This document shows, in pieces, positions 1 through 8,108 of a stretch of DNA of 64,000 nt (the first letter of the stretch is position 1; each line of letters begins with the position of its first letter). The position numbers were made by a program, and so were the translations under genes. This stretch comes from Elusimicrobiales bacterium. Its GTDB lineage: Bacteria > Elusimicrobiota > Elusimicrobia > Elusimicrobiales > UBA9959. Below the pieces are notes generated by a model that had not been told where the DNA came from, did not search any database, and was given only the letters and a program-made list of their open reading frames with translations. The stretch is taken from the NCBI GenBank assembly GCA_028688015.1, contig JAQTZB010000001.1, positions 661,663 to 725,662 of the forward strand, read 5' to 3'.

Positions 1-1048
1 TAAGCCCCGCCTGCCGGACCGCGGCCAGCAGTTTGTTCATGACCGCCGGGTGTTTAGCGATGACTTCCTTCATGTTGCGGTACTGCTCTTTGAAAGAAAG
101 TTCAATTTTGGCCAGCGGATACTTCAGGCGCGCCGCCGCGACTAAGGCCTCCAACTGCCTCTCCATGGCCTTCAGCTTCTTCAGGTCGTGGTCACGAACG
201 ATGCCGGAGACTTCCGCTTTCTCTGTCTCCCCTGAGATGTCGGTGAACATTATGAAACCTTCCCGGTGCTCGGTGGTTTCCGGCAGCAGGTTCTCCGGCC
301 ACGAGGAGATGATATCCGCGGCGATGCGCGCCGCGTTGGCCATGGCGTTCTTGGCCGTGCCGGGGTGGACGCTTTTGCCTGCGATCTTTATGGTCACGCC
401 GTCGGCGTTAAAGGTCTCGTCCTCCACTTCGCCGGCCACCGCGCCGTCGAAGGTATAGGCGTAGTCCGCGCCGAAGGCCGTCACGTTAAAATACTTTACG
501 CCCTGCCCCACCTCCTCGTCCGGTGTGAAACCTATCTTCAGTGTTCCGTGCTCTATCTCGCGGTGCGCCAGCAGGTATTCGGCCGCGGCCATGATGACGG
601 CGATGCCGGCCTTGTCGTCGGCGCCCAGCAGGGTGCCGCCCGAGGCGGTGACGATGTCCTCGCCCCTGCAGGCGGCCAGCTCGGGGCAGTTGCGCTCGTT
701 GAGGATCACGCCGAGCTTTCTGCTGATGACGATATCCCCGCCCTTCCAGCCCTTGTGGACCTGGGGCCTCACGCCGGCCCCTGAGGCGGCCGGAGAAGTG
801 TCCATGTGGGCGAGCAGGCCTATCACGGGGAACTTCCCCTTCGCCGTGGCGGGGATCTCGGCGGTGACGTAGCCGTACTTGTCCAGCTTCACTTTCTTCG
901 CGCCGATCGCGCGCAGCTCGCCAGCCAGCAGTTTCGCCAGCGCCAGCTGCTTCCTGGTGGAAGGAAAGGTCCCGGATCTCTCGTCGCTCTGGGTATCTAT
1001 TTTAACGTATCGTTCAAAACGGGTATAGATGGCTTTCTTCAGGTCCAT
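1..1048 (-). CDS. pepT: Peptidase T (tripeptide aminopeptidase), 3' end cut by window edge
   Basis: A long reading frame on the minus strand runs off the left edge, giving 349 codons of an M20-family peptidase of about 410 residues. PepT removes the N-terminal residue from tripeptides in the cytoplasm using two metal ions. Visible metal-site residues are H81 and D83 in LLAHMDTSP, D144 in LLGADDKAG, the catalytic glutamate pair E178/E179 in TPDEEVGQG, and D201 in FDGAV; the last His ligand would lie beyond the edge. The dimerisation insert is present (GKSVHPGTAKNAM). The start at 1048 is preceded by GGGAGG on the minus strand. The gene is divergent from the phosphate transport pair. The call is secure to the M20B/PepT family. 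Confidence 0.93.
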   Translation of the reverse strand, partial: MDLKKAIYTRFERYVKIDTQSDERSGTFPSTRKQLALAKLLAGELRAIGAKKVKLDKYGYVTAEIPATAKGKFPVIGLLAHMDTSPAASGAGVRPQVHKGWKGGDIVISRKLGVILNERNCPELAACRGEDIVTASGGTLLGADDKAGIAVIMAAAEYLLAHREIEHGTLKIGFTPDEEVGQGVKYFNVTAFGADYAYTFDGAVAGEVEDETFNADGVTIKIAGKSVHPGTAKNAMANAARIAADIISSWPENLLPETTEHREGFIMFTDISGETEKAEVSGIVRDHDLKKLKAMERQLEALVAAARLKYPLAKIELSFKEQYRNMKEVIAKHPAVMNKLLAAVRQAGL

Positions 1049-1087
1049 GCGGCCTCCCGGCGTTAGCGTTGTCTCCGGCAAAAAGGA

Positions 1088-1093
1088 TATAAT
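1088..1093 (+). promoter_or_regulatory. Putative -10 box for the DUF47-pit pair
   Basis: A TATAAT hexamer lies about 30 nt upstream of the DUF47 start, with AAGGAG (1112-1117) as the ribosome binding site 7 nt before the ATG. No convincing -35 box is visible at 16-18 nt spacing. It is the only strong AT-rich box between the divergent pepT and DUF47 genes. Confidence 0.4.
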
Positions 1094-1124
1094 TAATATA
1101 TACAGCGGTTCAAGGAGCCAGCCC

Positions 1125-1751
1125 ATGTCCATCAGCTTCATGCCCAAAGAAGTCAAATTTTTCGACTATCTCAACCTGCAGGCCGAGAATATCGTTAAGG
1201 CCGCCGCCTGCTTCAAGGAGACGGTCAAGAAGGGCTCTTTCGACGAAGAGACCGTCAAGAAGATCAAGAATTTCGAGCACGAGGGCGACACCCTCTCCCA
1301 CGAGATAGTGGACATGCTCAACCGCACCTTCATCACCCCGATAGACCGCGAGGACATCTACGCGCTGGCCAACACGCTCGACGACATCCTGGACATGATC
1401 AACTCGATGGCCAACCGCATCAAGCTCTACAAGCTCGACACCAACGACGAGCACATGAACCTGTTCGCCGACACGATAGACCAGTCCACGCAGGCGCTGG
1501 CCAATGCCGTCAAGCACATGCACGACACCAAGCGCGCCCGCCGCGTGCTGGACCACTGCATAGAGGTAAACCGCCTGGAGAACATGGGCGACCAGATCCG
1601 CGAGAAGGCCATCAGCCGCCTGTTCGAGACCGAGAAGGACCCGATCATGGTCATCAAGTGGAAGGAGATCTACGAAGTGGCCGAAGGCACCCTGGACACC
1701 TGCGAGCACGTAGCCAAGGTCATTGAGGCCATCCTCGTAAAGCATGGATAG
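1125..1751 (+). CDS. DUF47 (PhoU-like) phosphate transport accessory protein
   Basis: This 208-residue, mostly helical, charged protein belongs to the DUF47/PhoU-like family that is routinely encoded beside Pit phosphate transporters (also called Pit accessory protein). Conserved features are FEHEGDTLSHEIVDMLNRTF near residues 53-73, the IDREDIYALANTLDDILD stretch around 75-95, and ENMGDQIREKAI near 155. PhoU-like proteins bind metals through E/D-rich helices and are thought to restrain transport. The ATG at 1125 is preferred over upstream in-frame codons because AAGGAG lies 7 nt before it. It overlaps the transporter gene by 8 nt, so the two are probably translationally coupled. Confidence 0.9.
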   Translation: MSISFMPKEVKFFDYLNLQAENIVKAAACFKETVKKGSFDEETVKKIKNFEHEGDTLSHEIVDMLNRTFITPIDREDIYALANTLDDILDMINSMANRIKLYKLDTNDEHMNLFADTIDQSTQALANAVKHMHDTKRARRVLDHCIEVNRLENMGDQIREKAISRLFETEKDPIMVIKWKEIYEVAEGTLDTCEHVAKVIEAILVKHG

Positions 1752-2745
1752 CAACCTCCTGGCGGTAGTCGCCCTGATAGGGCTGGCGCTGGTTTTCGAC
1801 TTCCTCAACGGCTTCCACGACGCGGCCAACTCCATTGCCACGGCCGTCTCCACCCGCCTCTTCTCCCCGCGCCAGGCCGTAGTCTGGGCGGCTTTTTTCA
1901 ACGTCCTCGCTTTTTTCCTCTTTAATCACGAAGTTGCCAAGACCATGGGCAAAGGCATAGTGGACATCGCCGTGGTGGACAACTTCGTGATCTTCGGCGC
2001 ACTGGGCGGGGCCTGCGCCTGGAACATCATTACTTGGTATTTCGGCCTGCCGTCCAGTTCCTCTCACGCCCTGATGGGAGGCCTGGCCGGGGCCGCGCTG
2101 GTCAAGGCCGGGCCGGCCTCGCTGGTCATGAAGGGCATAATGATGACCGTGGCCTTCATAGTCATCTCTCCCCTGCTCGGCATGCTGCTCGGCATCGTTT
2201 TCGCCACGCTGTTCTACCGTATCTCGGCGCGCACCACCCCCACCCAGGTGAACGGCCGCTTCAAGCGGCTGCAGTTGCTGTCCTCGGCCGCCTACTGCAT
2301 CGGCCACGGCGGCAACGACGCCCAGAAGACGATGGGGCTGATAACCGGCCTGCTGTTCAGCGCCGGGTACATGAAGGGCGAGTTCATGGTGCCGGTCTGG
2401 GTAGCCGTTATCTGTTACTCCGCCATGGGGCTGGGCACGCTGTTCGGCGGCTGGCGCATCGTAAAGACGATGGGCAGCAAGATCTCCAAGCTCAAGACCA
2501 TCGACGGCTTCTCCGCCGAGGCGGCGGGCGCGGTCAGTCTCTACACCGCGTCGGCCCTCGGCGTGCCCGTCAGCACCACTCACACCATCACCGGGGCCAT
2601 CATGGGCGTCGGCACGATCAAGCGCTTCAGCGCCGTGAAATGGGGGGTCGCCGGCCAGATAGTCTGGGGCTGGGTACTGACCATACCCGGCGCCGCCCTC
2701 ATCTCGGCCGCGCTGTATATGGTCTCCGCGGCGCTGCTCAAGTAG
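1744..2745 (+). CDS. pit: Inorganic phosphate transporter, PiT family
   Basis: A 333-residue polytopic membrane protein that should import inorganic phosphate (as a metal-phosphate complex) using a cation gradient. The two inverted-repeat signature motifs of PiT proteins are visible: GFHDAANS at residues 23-30 and GHGGNDAQKTMG around residue 190. About ten hydrophobic segments are predicted by eye, with short loops and no large cytoplasmic insert, matching the shorter bacterial/archaeal Pit form. It follows the DUF47 partner with an 8 nt overlap and ends just before a strong bidirectional hairpin. Substrate (phosphate rather than sulfate) is inferred from the DUF47 neighbour. Confidence 0.93.
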   Translation: MDSNLLAVVALIGLALVFDFLNGFHDAANSIATAVSTRLFSPRQAVVWAAFFNVLAFFLFNHEVAKTMGKGIVDIAVVDNFVIFGALGGACAWNIITWYFGLPSSSSHALMGGLAGAALVKAGPASLVMKGIMMTVAFIVISPLLGMLLGIVFATLFYRISARTTPTQVNGRFKRLQLLSSAAYCIGHGGNDAQKTMGLITGLLFSAGYMKGEFMVPVWVAVICYSAMGLGTLFGGWRIVKTMGSKISKLKTIDGFSAEAAGAVSLYTASALGVPVSTTHTITGAIMGVGTIKRFSAVKWGVAGQIVWGWVLTIPGAALISAALYMVSAALLK

Positions 2746-2757
2746 CCGGCCCGCACC

Positions 2758-2796
2758 AAAACAGAAGAGCCGCGCACCGCGCGGCTCTTCTGTTTT
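2758..2796. terminator. Bidirectional intrinsic terminator
   Basis: An 18-bp perfect inverted repeat (2758-2775 and 2779-2796) with a 3-nt loop has A4 at the left end and T4 at the right end, so it reads as a hairpin plus U-tract on both strands. It lies between the convergent pit and YhiN-like genes and should end both transcripts. Confidence 0.9.
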
Positions 2797-2808
2797 GCGG
2801 AAAACCCT

Positions 2809-4065
2809 CTATTTTTTCGCGGCGGCGCGGCCGGCCAGGATGCCCGAGGTCCAGGCCAGGTGCAGGTTGTAGCCGCCGGAATCCCCGTCGAGGTCCAGCA
2901 GTTCCCCGGTCACGTAAAGACCGGGGACTTTCCCCGAGGCGAAGGTCTCCGGGGCGATCTCGGCCAGCGAGCAGCCGCCCGCTGTCACCATGGCGTCCTC
3001 GAAGCCGCGGGAGCCGGTGATGCCGACGGAGAAACCTTTCAGCAGGCCGGCGAACTCCCGCAGGCCCGGCCCGGCCGGGGCCGCCCAGGCGATGCCGCAC
3101 CGGGCGGCAGCGGCTTTGAGCAGTTTCTCGTTGAGCAGGCCGCAGGCGAAATGGCCGAAGGGGCGCGCGGCGAAGCGCTCCGCCCGGCTCTCCAGCAGGC
3201 GCCGCAGGGCGTCCGGAGTGAGCGAGGGAAAGAAATCCGCCTCTACAAAAACGGGCGTCTTTTTGAGGGCGGCCAGGGCGGCCCGGCTGAGGTCCAGCGC
3301 CGCCGGGCCGGAAATACCGTAGGAAGTAAAAAGCAGTTCTCCTGCGGCCGTCGAGACCGTCTTCCCCCCGGCCTTCAGCTTCAGGGCGGCCTCGGCCCGC
3401 ACCCCGTCGAGTTCCTTCAGGCAGGCGTCGCCCGAGGTCAGCGGCACGATGGCGGGCGACAGGGGCGAGACTGCGTGCCCGAGCGTCCGCAGCAGCGCGT
3501 AGCCGCCGCCCGTGCCTCCGATCTGGGGATAGGCGGCGCCGCCGGCCGCCAGGATCACCCGGCCGGCGGAAAACGCCAGCCGCTCGCCCCGGGCGCTCTT
3601 CTTGTCCCACTGGGGCGCCACGCGGAAGGCTTCTATCGCAAAACCTTCCCTGCCGGGCAGCACCGCGGATACTTCGGTAAGGGTACGGAGTTCCACCCCG
3701 CGCGAGCCGAGCTCGTTGAGCAGCACCCCGCTGACGTCTTGTGCCTTGAAGGAGTTGGGGAAGAGGCGGCCGCGCTCATCTTCCGTCCAGAGCAGGCCCA
3801 GGTCTCCGAAGAAAGAGAGAACCTCGCGCGGCGGCAGCGCGGAGAAGGTTTTCTTCAGGAAGGAGGCCGCCGGCGGGTGATAGGCGCCCGGCGTAACCGC
3901 CGAGTTGGAGAAGTTGCACTTGCCCGAGCCGGTAGAAAGTATCTTGCGGCCGGGCACGTGGTTCTTCTCCAGGACCAGCACCGTCGCGCCGGCCGTGGAA
4001 GCCGCCACGGCCGCCGCCAGTCCGGAGGCGCCGGCCCCTACGATCGCGATATCGAATTTTTGCAT
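2809..4065 (-). CDS. HI0933/YhiN-family FAD-dependent oxidoreductase
   Basis: This 418-residue protein starts with a Rossmann dinucleotide-binding motif (GAGASGLAAA, residues 10-19) and carries the family hallmarks GRKILSTGSGKCNFSN near residue 40 and the C-terminal GLYVTGELLDLDGDSGGYN segment that closes over FAD. The family (BaiN/YhiN/HI0933) is widespread and of mostly unsettled function; some members reduce bile-acid intermediates, others are unassigned. Length matches the family. The start codon lies directly after the U-tract of the upstream aldolase terminator with only AGG before it, so translation initiation looks weak or leader-dependent. Physiological substrate is not inferable here. 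Confidence 0.88.
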   Translation of the reverse strand: MQKFDIAIVGAGASGLAAAVAASTAGATVLVLEKNHVPGRKILSTGSGKCNFSNSAVTPGAYHPPAASFLKKTFSALPPREVLSFFGDLGLLWTEDERGRLFPNSFKAQDVSGVLLNELGSRGVELRTLTEVSAVLPGREGFAIEAFRVAPQWDKKSARGERLAFSAGRVILAAGGAAYPQIGGTGGGYALLRTLGHAVSPLSPAIVPLTSGDACLKELDGVRAEAALKLKAGGKTVSTAAGELLFTSYGISGPAALDLSRAALAALKKTPVFVEADFFPSLTPDALRRLLESRAERFAARPFGHFACGLLNEKLLKAAAARCGIAWAAPAGPGLREFAGLLKGFSVGITGSRGFEDAMVTAGGCSLAEIAPETFASGKVPGLYVTGELLDLDGDSGGYNLHLAWTSGILAGRAAAKK

Positions 4066-4095
4066 CCTAAAAAGAACGCCCGGAGAACCGGGCGT
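4066..4095 (-). terminator. Intrinsic terminator of the aldolase gene
   Basis: On the minus strand an 8-bp GC-rich stem (4076-4083 with 4088-4095, loop AGAA in plus orientation) is followed by a T-rich run (TTCTTTTT). It lies directly after the aldolase stop codon and right before the next gene's ATG. Confidence 0.8.
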
Positions 4096-4116
4096 CCTCG
4101 TCCTCTGGTACTCGGA

Positions 4117-5094
4117 CTACACCCTGCCGGCGGAGCCGAGCACGGTGGCGTTCTTATCCATGTACATCTTTATCAGCTCTTCGCGGGCCGGGCCCAGGTA
4201 CTTCCGCGGGTCGAATTCGCCGGGCTTCTCGGCAAAGACCTTGCGGATCACCGCGGTCATCACCAGGCGGCCGTCGGAGTCGATGTTGATCTTGCACACG
4301 GCGCTCTTGGCGGCGCGGCGCAGCTGGTCGGCGGACACGCCCACGGCGTTCTCCATCTTGCCGCCGTATTTATTGATCATGTCGATATACTCGTTGAGCA
4401 CCGAGGAGGCGCCGTGCAGCACGATCGGGAAGCCGGGGATGCGCTTCTCGCACTGCTCGAGGATGTCGAAGCGCAGCGGCGGGGCGCTCTCGCCCGGCTT
4501 GACCTTGAACTTGAAGGCGCCATGGCTGGTGCCGATGGAAATGGCCAGCGAGTCCACGCCGGTCTTCTTCACGAAATCCTCCACCTGCGCGGGGTCGGTG
4601 TAGTTGGAGTGCTCGTGGGAGACCTCGTCCTCGATGCCGGCCAGCACGCCCAGTTCGCCCTCGACGGTCACGTCGAACTTGTGGGCGTATTCCACCACTT
4701 GCTTGGTGATCTCTACGTTCTTCTCGTAGGGGTGGTGGGAGGCGTCGATCATCACGGAGGAGAAGCCGTTGTCGATGCAGGATTTGCACAGCTCGAAGGT
4801 GTCGCCGTGGTCGAGGTGCAGGGCCACCGGCACCGGGCCTTCCTTGAACTCCTTGATCATCTCCATCGCGCCGCGGCCCATCCAGCGCAGCAGCGTGGCG
4901 TTGGCGTAGTCGCGCGCGCCCTTGGAGAGCTGCAGGATCACCGGGGAGCGGGAGCGGCAGCAGGCGGTGAGTATCGCCTGGAGCTGCTCCATGTTGTTGA
5001 AATTGTAAGCGGGCACGGCGTAGCCGCCTTCCATGGCCTTCCTGAACATCTCGCGGGTGTTGACGAAACCGAGCTCTTTATAGGATACGGGCAT
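4117..5094 (-). CDS. fba: Class II fructose-bisphosphate aldolase
   Basis: A 325-residue zinc-dependent aldolase that should cleave fructose 1,6-bisphosphate to dihydroxyacetone phosphate and glyceraldehyde 3-phosphate in glycolysis and act in reverse in gluconeogenesis. The TIM-barrel motifs are present: HLDHGD near residue 91 (catalytic Asp and zinc His), DASHHPYEKN, VEGELG near 146, ISIGTSHGAFK near 190 and LHGASS near 227. Length is typical of the class IIB group. It has its own promoter and terminator and stands as a single-gene unit. Close relatives include tagatose- and sulfo-sugar aldolases, so substrate is inferred from family. Confidence 0.93.
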   Translation of the reverse strand: MPVSYKELGFVNTREMFRKAMEGGYAVPAYNFNNMEQLQAILTACCRSRSPVILQLSKGARDYANATLLRWMGRGAMEMIKEFKEGPVPVALHLDHGDTFELCKSCIDNGFSSVMIDASHHPYEKNVEITKQVVEYAHKFDVTVEGELGVLAGIEDEVSHEHSNYTDPAQVEDFVKKTGVDSLAISIGTSHGAFKFKVKPGESAPPLRFDILEQCEKRIPGFPIVLHGASSVLNEYIDMINKYGGKMENAVGVSADQLRRAAKSAVCKINIDSDGRLVMTAVIRKVFAEKPGEFDPRKYLGPAREELIKMYMDKNATVLGSAGRV

Positions 5095-5126
5095 ATTGTC
5101 CTCCGGTCTGAATTCCCTGCAAAGTT

Positions 5127-5154
5127 ATTATATGAATTACTAAGCCCCCGTCAA
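5127..5154 (-). promoter_or_regulatory. Sigma-70-type promoter of fba
   Basis: On the minus strand a TTGACG -35 box (5149-5154) is separated by 16 nt from a TATAAT -10 box (5127-5132). A GGAGG ribosome binding site (5100-5104) precedes the ATG at 5094. Confidence 0.75.
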
Positions 5155-5179
5155 AGACCGCCTTTCCCCCTCGTAAATT

Positions 5180-5188
5180 TGGTAAAAT
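5180..5188 (+). promoter_or_regulatory. Extended -10 promoter for the PPC-domain gene
   Basis: TGG-TAAAAT is an extended -10 element (TGn plus hexamer) with no clear -35 box. It lies 35 nt before the ATG at 5224, and a strong GGAGGG ribosome binding site is found at 5214-5219. Confidence 0.55.
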
Positions 5189-5223
5189 ATACTTAAGGCA
5201 ACTCGGGGACAACGGAGGGTACA

Positions 5224-5673
5224 ATGCAACAGCAGGAAAAACCTTATCTTACCGGCAGGGCTTTCTTATTCAGCATCCACAAGGGCGAAGACCTTCTGGA
5301 AGCCATCCAATATTTCTGCCACCACCACCAGGTGCGCTGCGGCCTGATCAGCGCGATCGGCGCCGTGGAACGCGCCACCTTCAGCATCTACGACCAGAAG
5401 GCCAAGAAGTACAACAAGGTCACCATAGAGAAAGAGCTGGAGATCCTCTCCCTGACCGGCAATATCAGCCTCTTCGACGACAAGCCGATGGTCCACTCGC
5501 ACGCGATGTTCTCCGATTCCGAGGGCAAGGCCTTCGGCGGCCACCTCGTGATGGGCACCAGGGTGTTCAGCGCCGAGGTCTTCATCCAGGAGCTGACCGG
5601 CGACGTGAAGGTCCGCAAGCTGGAGAAGGCGACGCAGCTGCCGCTCTGGGGAAACCCGGTCTGCCTTAAGTAA
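5224..5673 (+). CDS. PPC/DUF296 domain protein
   Basis: A 149-residue single-domain protein of the PPC (plants and prokaryotes conserved) or DUF296 family. The metal-site-like pattern of the family is visible: H91 and H93 in VHSHAMFSD and H107 in GGHL. In plants this fold sits next to AT-hooks in DNA-binding proteins; in bacteria it occurs alone as a trimer of uncertain function. No AT-hook or other DNA-binding segment is visible here. The stop codon overlaps the era start by one base (TAATG), so the two are co-transcribed. Function beyond fold cannot be assigned. Confidence 0.85.
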   Translation: MQQQEKPYLTGRAFLFSIHKGEDLLEAIQYFCHHHQVRCGLISAIGAVERATFSIYDQKAKKYNKVTIEKELEILSLTGNISLFDDKPMVHSHAMFSDSEGKAFGGHLVMGTRVFSAEVFIQELTGDVKVRKLEKATQLPLWGNPVCLK

Positions 5674-6620
5674 TGGCGGACGCACAGGACCAGGACAAGG
5701 ATGGAGGCGCTCAGACGCCTCCATCTTCTTTCCGGTCGGGCTTCGTGCCCATCACCGGCCTGCCCAACGCCGGCAAGTCCACTCTGATGAACGCGCTGTG
5801 CGGCACGCGCCTCTCGATCATCTCGGACAAGCCGCAGACCACCCGCAACAACATCCTCGGCATACTCAACGGCCTCAACTACCAGGCCGTCTTCGTGGAC
5901 ACGCCCGGCCTCCTGAAGGCCCGCAACCTTTTCGAGCGCAGCATGGAAGGCGCCATAAAGCGCGCGGCCAGGGACGAGGGCGACCTCTGCATCCTCATCG
6001 CCGAGCCCGGCCTGCCCCCCGCCGACAAGATCCCGCTGTTCGACGCGCTGAAGACGGTGCGCTGCCCTCTCTACCTGGTGATCAACAAGCTGGACAAGGA
6101 AACTACGCCCGACAGGGCCAAGGCCGCGTCCGATTTTTATTCCAAGCTGCTGCCCGTCACCCAGGTCTTCCTGGTCTCGGCCCTGACCGGAGGCGGGCTG
6201 AAGGAGCTGCGCGCTGCGCTGAAGGCCGCGCTGCCCGAACACCCCCCCTACTACCCGCAGGACCAGCTGACCGACCGCTGGGAGAAATTTTACGCCGCCG
6301 AGATCATCCGCGAGCAGATCTTCAAGCAGTACAGCCAGGAAATACCTTACGCCTGCGCGGTGGAGATAGAGGTGTTCAGGGAAGCGCCCGGAGAGGATGA
6401 CCAGATCCTCGCGGCGGTGCACGTGGCGCGAGCCACGCAGAAGCCCATCCTCATCGGCAAGGGCGGCGCGGCCATAGCGCGCCTGCGCGAAGCTTCCGCC
6501 AAAGCGCTCGGCGCCTTCCTCCACCGCCGCGTGGAACTGCACCTGACCGTCAAGGTCACCCCGGGCTGGCAGGACAACCCCGTTTTCCTCAAAGAGATCG
6601 GTTTTTATGAGAAGAAGTGA
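5673..6620 (+). CDS. era: GTPase Era
   Basis: A 315-residue ribosome-assembly GTPase that binds the 3' end of 16S rRNA during 30S maturation. The G1 loop GLPNAGKS is at residues 29-36, G3 DTPG near 76, and G4 NKLD near 139. The C-terminal KH domain (about residues 215-305) contains the ILIGKGGAAI motif. A charged 22-residue N-terminal extension (MADAQDQDKDGG...) precedes the G domain and is longer than in most Era proteins. The start overlaps the preceding stop codon, and the end overlaps the next gene by 14 nt. Confidence 0.95.
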   Translation: MADAQDQDKDGGAQTPPSSFRSGFVPITGLPNAGKSTLMNALCGTRLSIISDKPQTTRNNILGILNGLNYQAVFVDTPGLLKARNLFERSMEGAIKRAARDEGDLCILIAEPGLPPADKIPLFDALKTVRCPLYLVINKLDKETTPDRAKAASDFYSKLLPVTQVFLVSALTGGGLKELRAALKAALPEHPPYYPQDQLTDRWEKFYAAEIIREQIFKQYSQEIPYACAVEIEVFREAPGEDDQILAAVHVARATQKPILIGKGGAAIARLREASAKALGAFLHRRVELHLTVKVTPGWQDNPVFLKEIGFYEKK

Positions 6621-7077
6621 CGAGGCGGCGCTGGTCTACTCCATGGCTGCCTACTTCGGAGCCTCGCTGCTGGCCACGGCGCTGCTACTGCTGACTTCGC
6701 TGGCGGCCATGAAGGGCGCCTTCGCCTTCGCCCGCCTGCTCCTGGGACCGAAGCAAGTCTACTGGCTCAAACCCCTTATCTTCGATTCCACCGGCTTCGC
6801 GCTCTCCGCTGCGGGCACGGCGCTGGTCCAATATTACCTGGCGAGCCTCCTGCGCCTTACCGGGGAGGAGCGGCCCTTCCTGGGCGTCCTGGTGGCCTTC
6901 TGCGCCCTGTTCTGCGGCCTGCTCTTCTGGCGCGGCGCGCTGCAGTCCAGCCTCGGGGCCTACGGCTTTTCAGGTCTCTGCGTAACCCTCTCGGCGCTGC
7001 TCGGCGGACTGACGGCGCTCTGGCAGCCCCCGTCTGAAAACCCGTGGCCCGTCTCCGTCTCCCGCTATTTCAGATAA
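6607..7077 (+). CDS. Small four-helix membrane protein, unknown
   Basis: A 156-residue hydrophobic protein with about four predicted membrane-spanning segments (roughly residues 12-36, 55-78, 86-108 and 116-138) and a short charged N-terminus. I do not recognise a family. It overlaps the end of era by 14 nt, so it is very likely expressed with it. Its stop codon abuts the stop of the convergent amrS gene, leaving a single base between them. Confidence 0.7.
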   Translation: MRRSDEAALVYSMAAYFGASLLATALLLLTSLAAMKGAFAFARLLLGPKQVYWLKPLIFDSTGFALSAAGTALVQYYLASLLRLTGEERPFLGVLVAFCALFCGLLFWRGALQSSLGAYGFSGLCVTLSALLGGLTALWQPPSENPWPVSVSRYFR

Positions 7078-7078
7078 A

Positions 7079-8104
7079 CTAATCCCAGAGGCCCGGGATC
7101 TTCTGTCCGCAAGGGCAGGAGCCCCCGGGACCAAGCAGATTCTCCAAGACGGCAAAACCTTCCCTCTTTATAACGGTCCGCCCGCAGGCCGGGCACGCAG
7201 TGGCTTGCCCCGAAGCTCCTGGCACATTGCCGCAGTAGACGTAGCGCAGGCCCCGGGCCAGGGCCAGCTCTCGGGCGCGGTAGAGCGCGGAGGGCGGCGT
7301 AGCTGCGCGGTCGGTCATCTTATGGGCGGGATGGAAAGCCGTGAGATGCCAGGGGATATCCGGGGAAAGGCCTGCCAGGAAGGCGGCCATTTCCCCCACC
7401 TCTCCGTCAGAGTCGTTGAAGCCCGGGATAAGCAGCGTCACCACCTCCAGCCAGAAGCCGGCCTCTTTTATCAGCCGTATCCCTTCTAGCGCCCGGTCCA
7501 GGCGCGCCCCGCAGACCGCGGCGTATTTAGCGGAATCGAAACCCTTAAGATCCACCTTCCAGAGGTCCAGGACCGGCCGCAGCAGCGCGACCGACTCCGG
7601 CGTGGCGTAGCCGTTGGACACGAAGGCGGCGCGCAGGCCCCGGCGCTTGCCCGCAGCGAAAACGGCCGCGGCCCATTCCGCAGTAATGAGCGGCTCGTTA
7701 TACGTGGAGACCAGGACCCTGGCCCCGGCAGACTTCGCCGCCGCGGCCAGGTCTTCGGCGCTGACGGTTTCCGGGGCCGGCCGCCCAGCGGCGTTCACGC
7801 TGGAGATGTGCCAGTTCTGGCAGAAGGAGCAGCGGAAATTGCAGCCGTACATCCCGAAAGAAAGAGTGCGGGCGCCGGGCAGCGCGTGGAAGAAGGGTTT
7901 TTTCTCAATAGGATCGGGCGAGGCCCCGGAGACATAGCCCCACGGGGCCCGGAGCTGCCCGCCCTTGTTAAAGCGGACGCCGCAGATCCCCGCCGCGCCT
8001 TGAGACAGGGAGCAGCGGTGGGCGCAGGCGGAGCAGCGGACGCGCCCGTCGGCAAGGTTTTCGGACAGGGCCGCCTCGCGGGTAAGTTCCGGCAGGAAAG
8101 ACAT
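7079..8104 (-). CDS. amrS: AmmeMemoRadiSam-system radical SAM enzyme
   Basis: A 341-residue radical SAM protein of the AmrS group (formerly annotated as pyruvate formate-lyase activating-like). The cluster-binding CxxxCxxC is C88-C92-C95 in GCNFRCSFCQNW. An N-terminal Cys set (C24, C27, C31, C41) and a C-terminal zinc-ribbon-like CPACG...CPCG tail match this group. AmrS often co-occurs with a MEMO1-like dioxygenase and an AMMECR1 protein, neither of which is in the window. In some bacteria the protein is encoded alone. The chemical reaction of the family is not settled. The gene follows the lipid kinase with a 4 nt gap. Confidence 0.9.
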   Translation of the reverse strand: MSFLPELTREAALSENLADGRVRCSACAHRCSLSQGAAGICGVRFNKGGQLRAPWGYVSGASPDPIEKKPFFHALPGARTLSFGMYGCNFRCSFCQNWHISSVNAAGRPAPETVSAEDLAAAAKSAGARVLVSTYNEPLITAEWAAAVFAAGKRRGLRAAFVSNGYATPESVALLRPVLDLWKVDLKGFDSAKYAAVCGARLDRALEGIRLIKEAGFWLEVVTLLIPGFNDSDGEVGEMAAFLAGLSPDIPWHLTAFHPAHKMTDRAATPPSALYRARELALARGLRYVYCGNVPGASGQATACPACGRTVIKREGFAVLENLLGPGGSCPCGQKIPGLWD

Positions 8105-8108
8105 TCGG

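Noticed and set aside
1..1048. Plus-strand open frames over the left end
   Set aside because: The minus strand reads as a full-quality peptidase T with all visible active-site residues; plus-strand frames are its GC-rich shadows.
2860..5196. A 778-codon plus-strand open frame across the flavoprotein and aldolase genes
   Set aside because: It runs antisense over two well-conserved minus-strand genes and over their terminator and promoter, and has no recognisable domain; it is a high-GC artefact.
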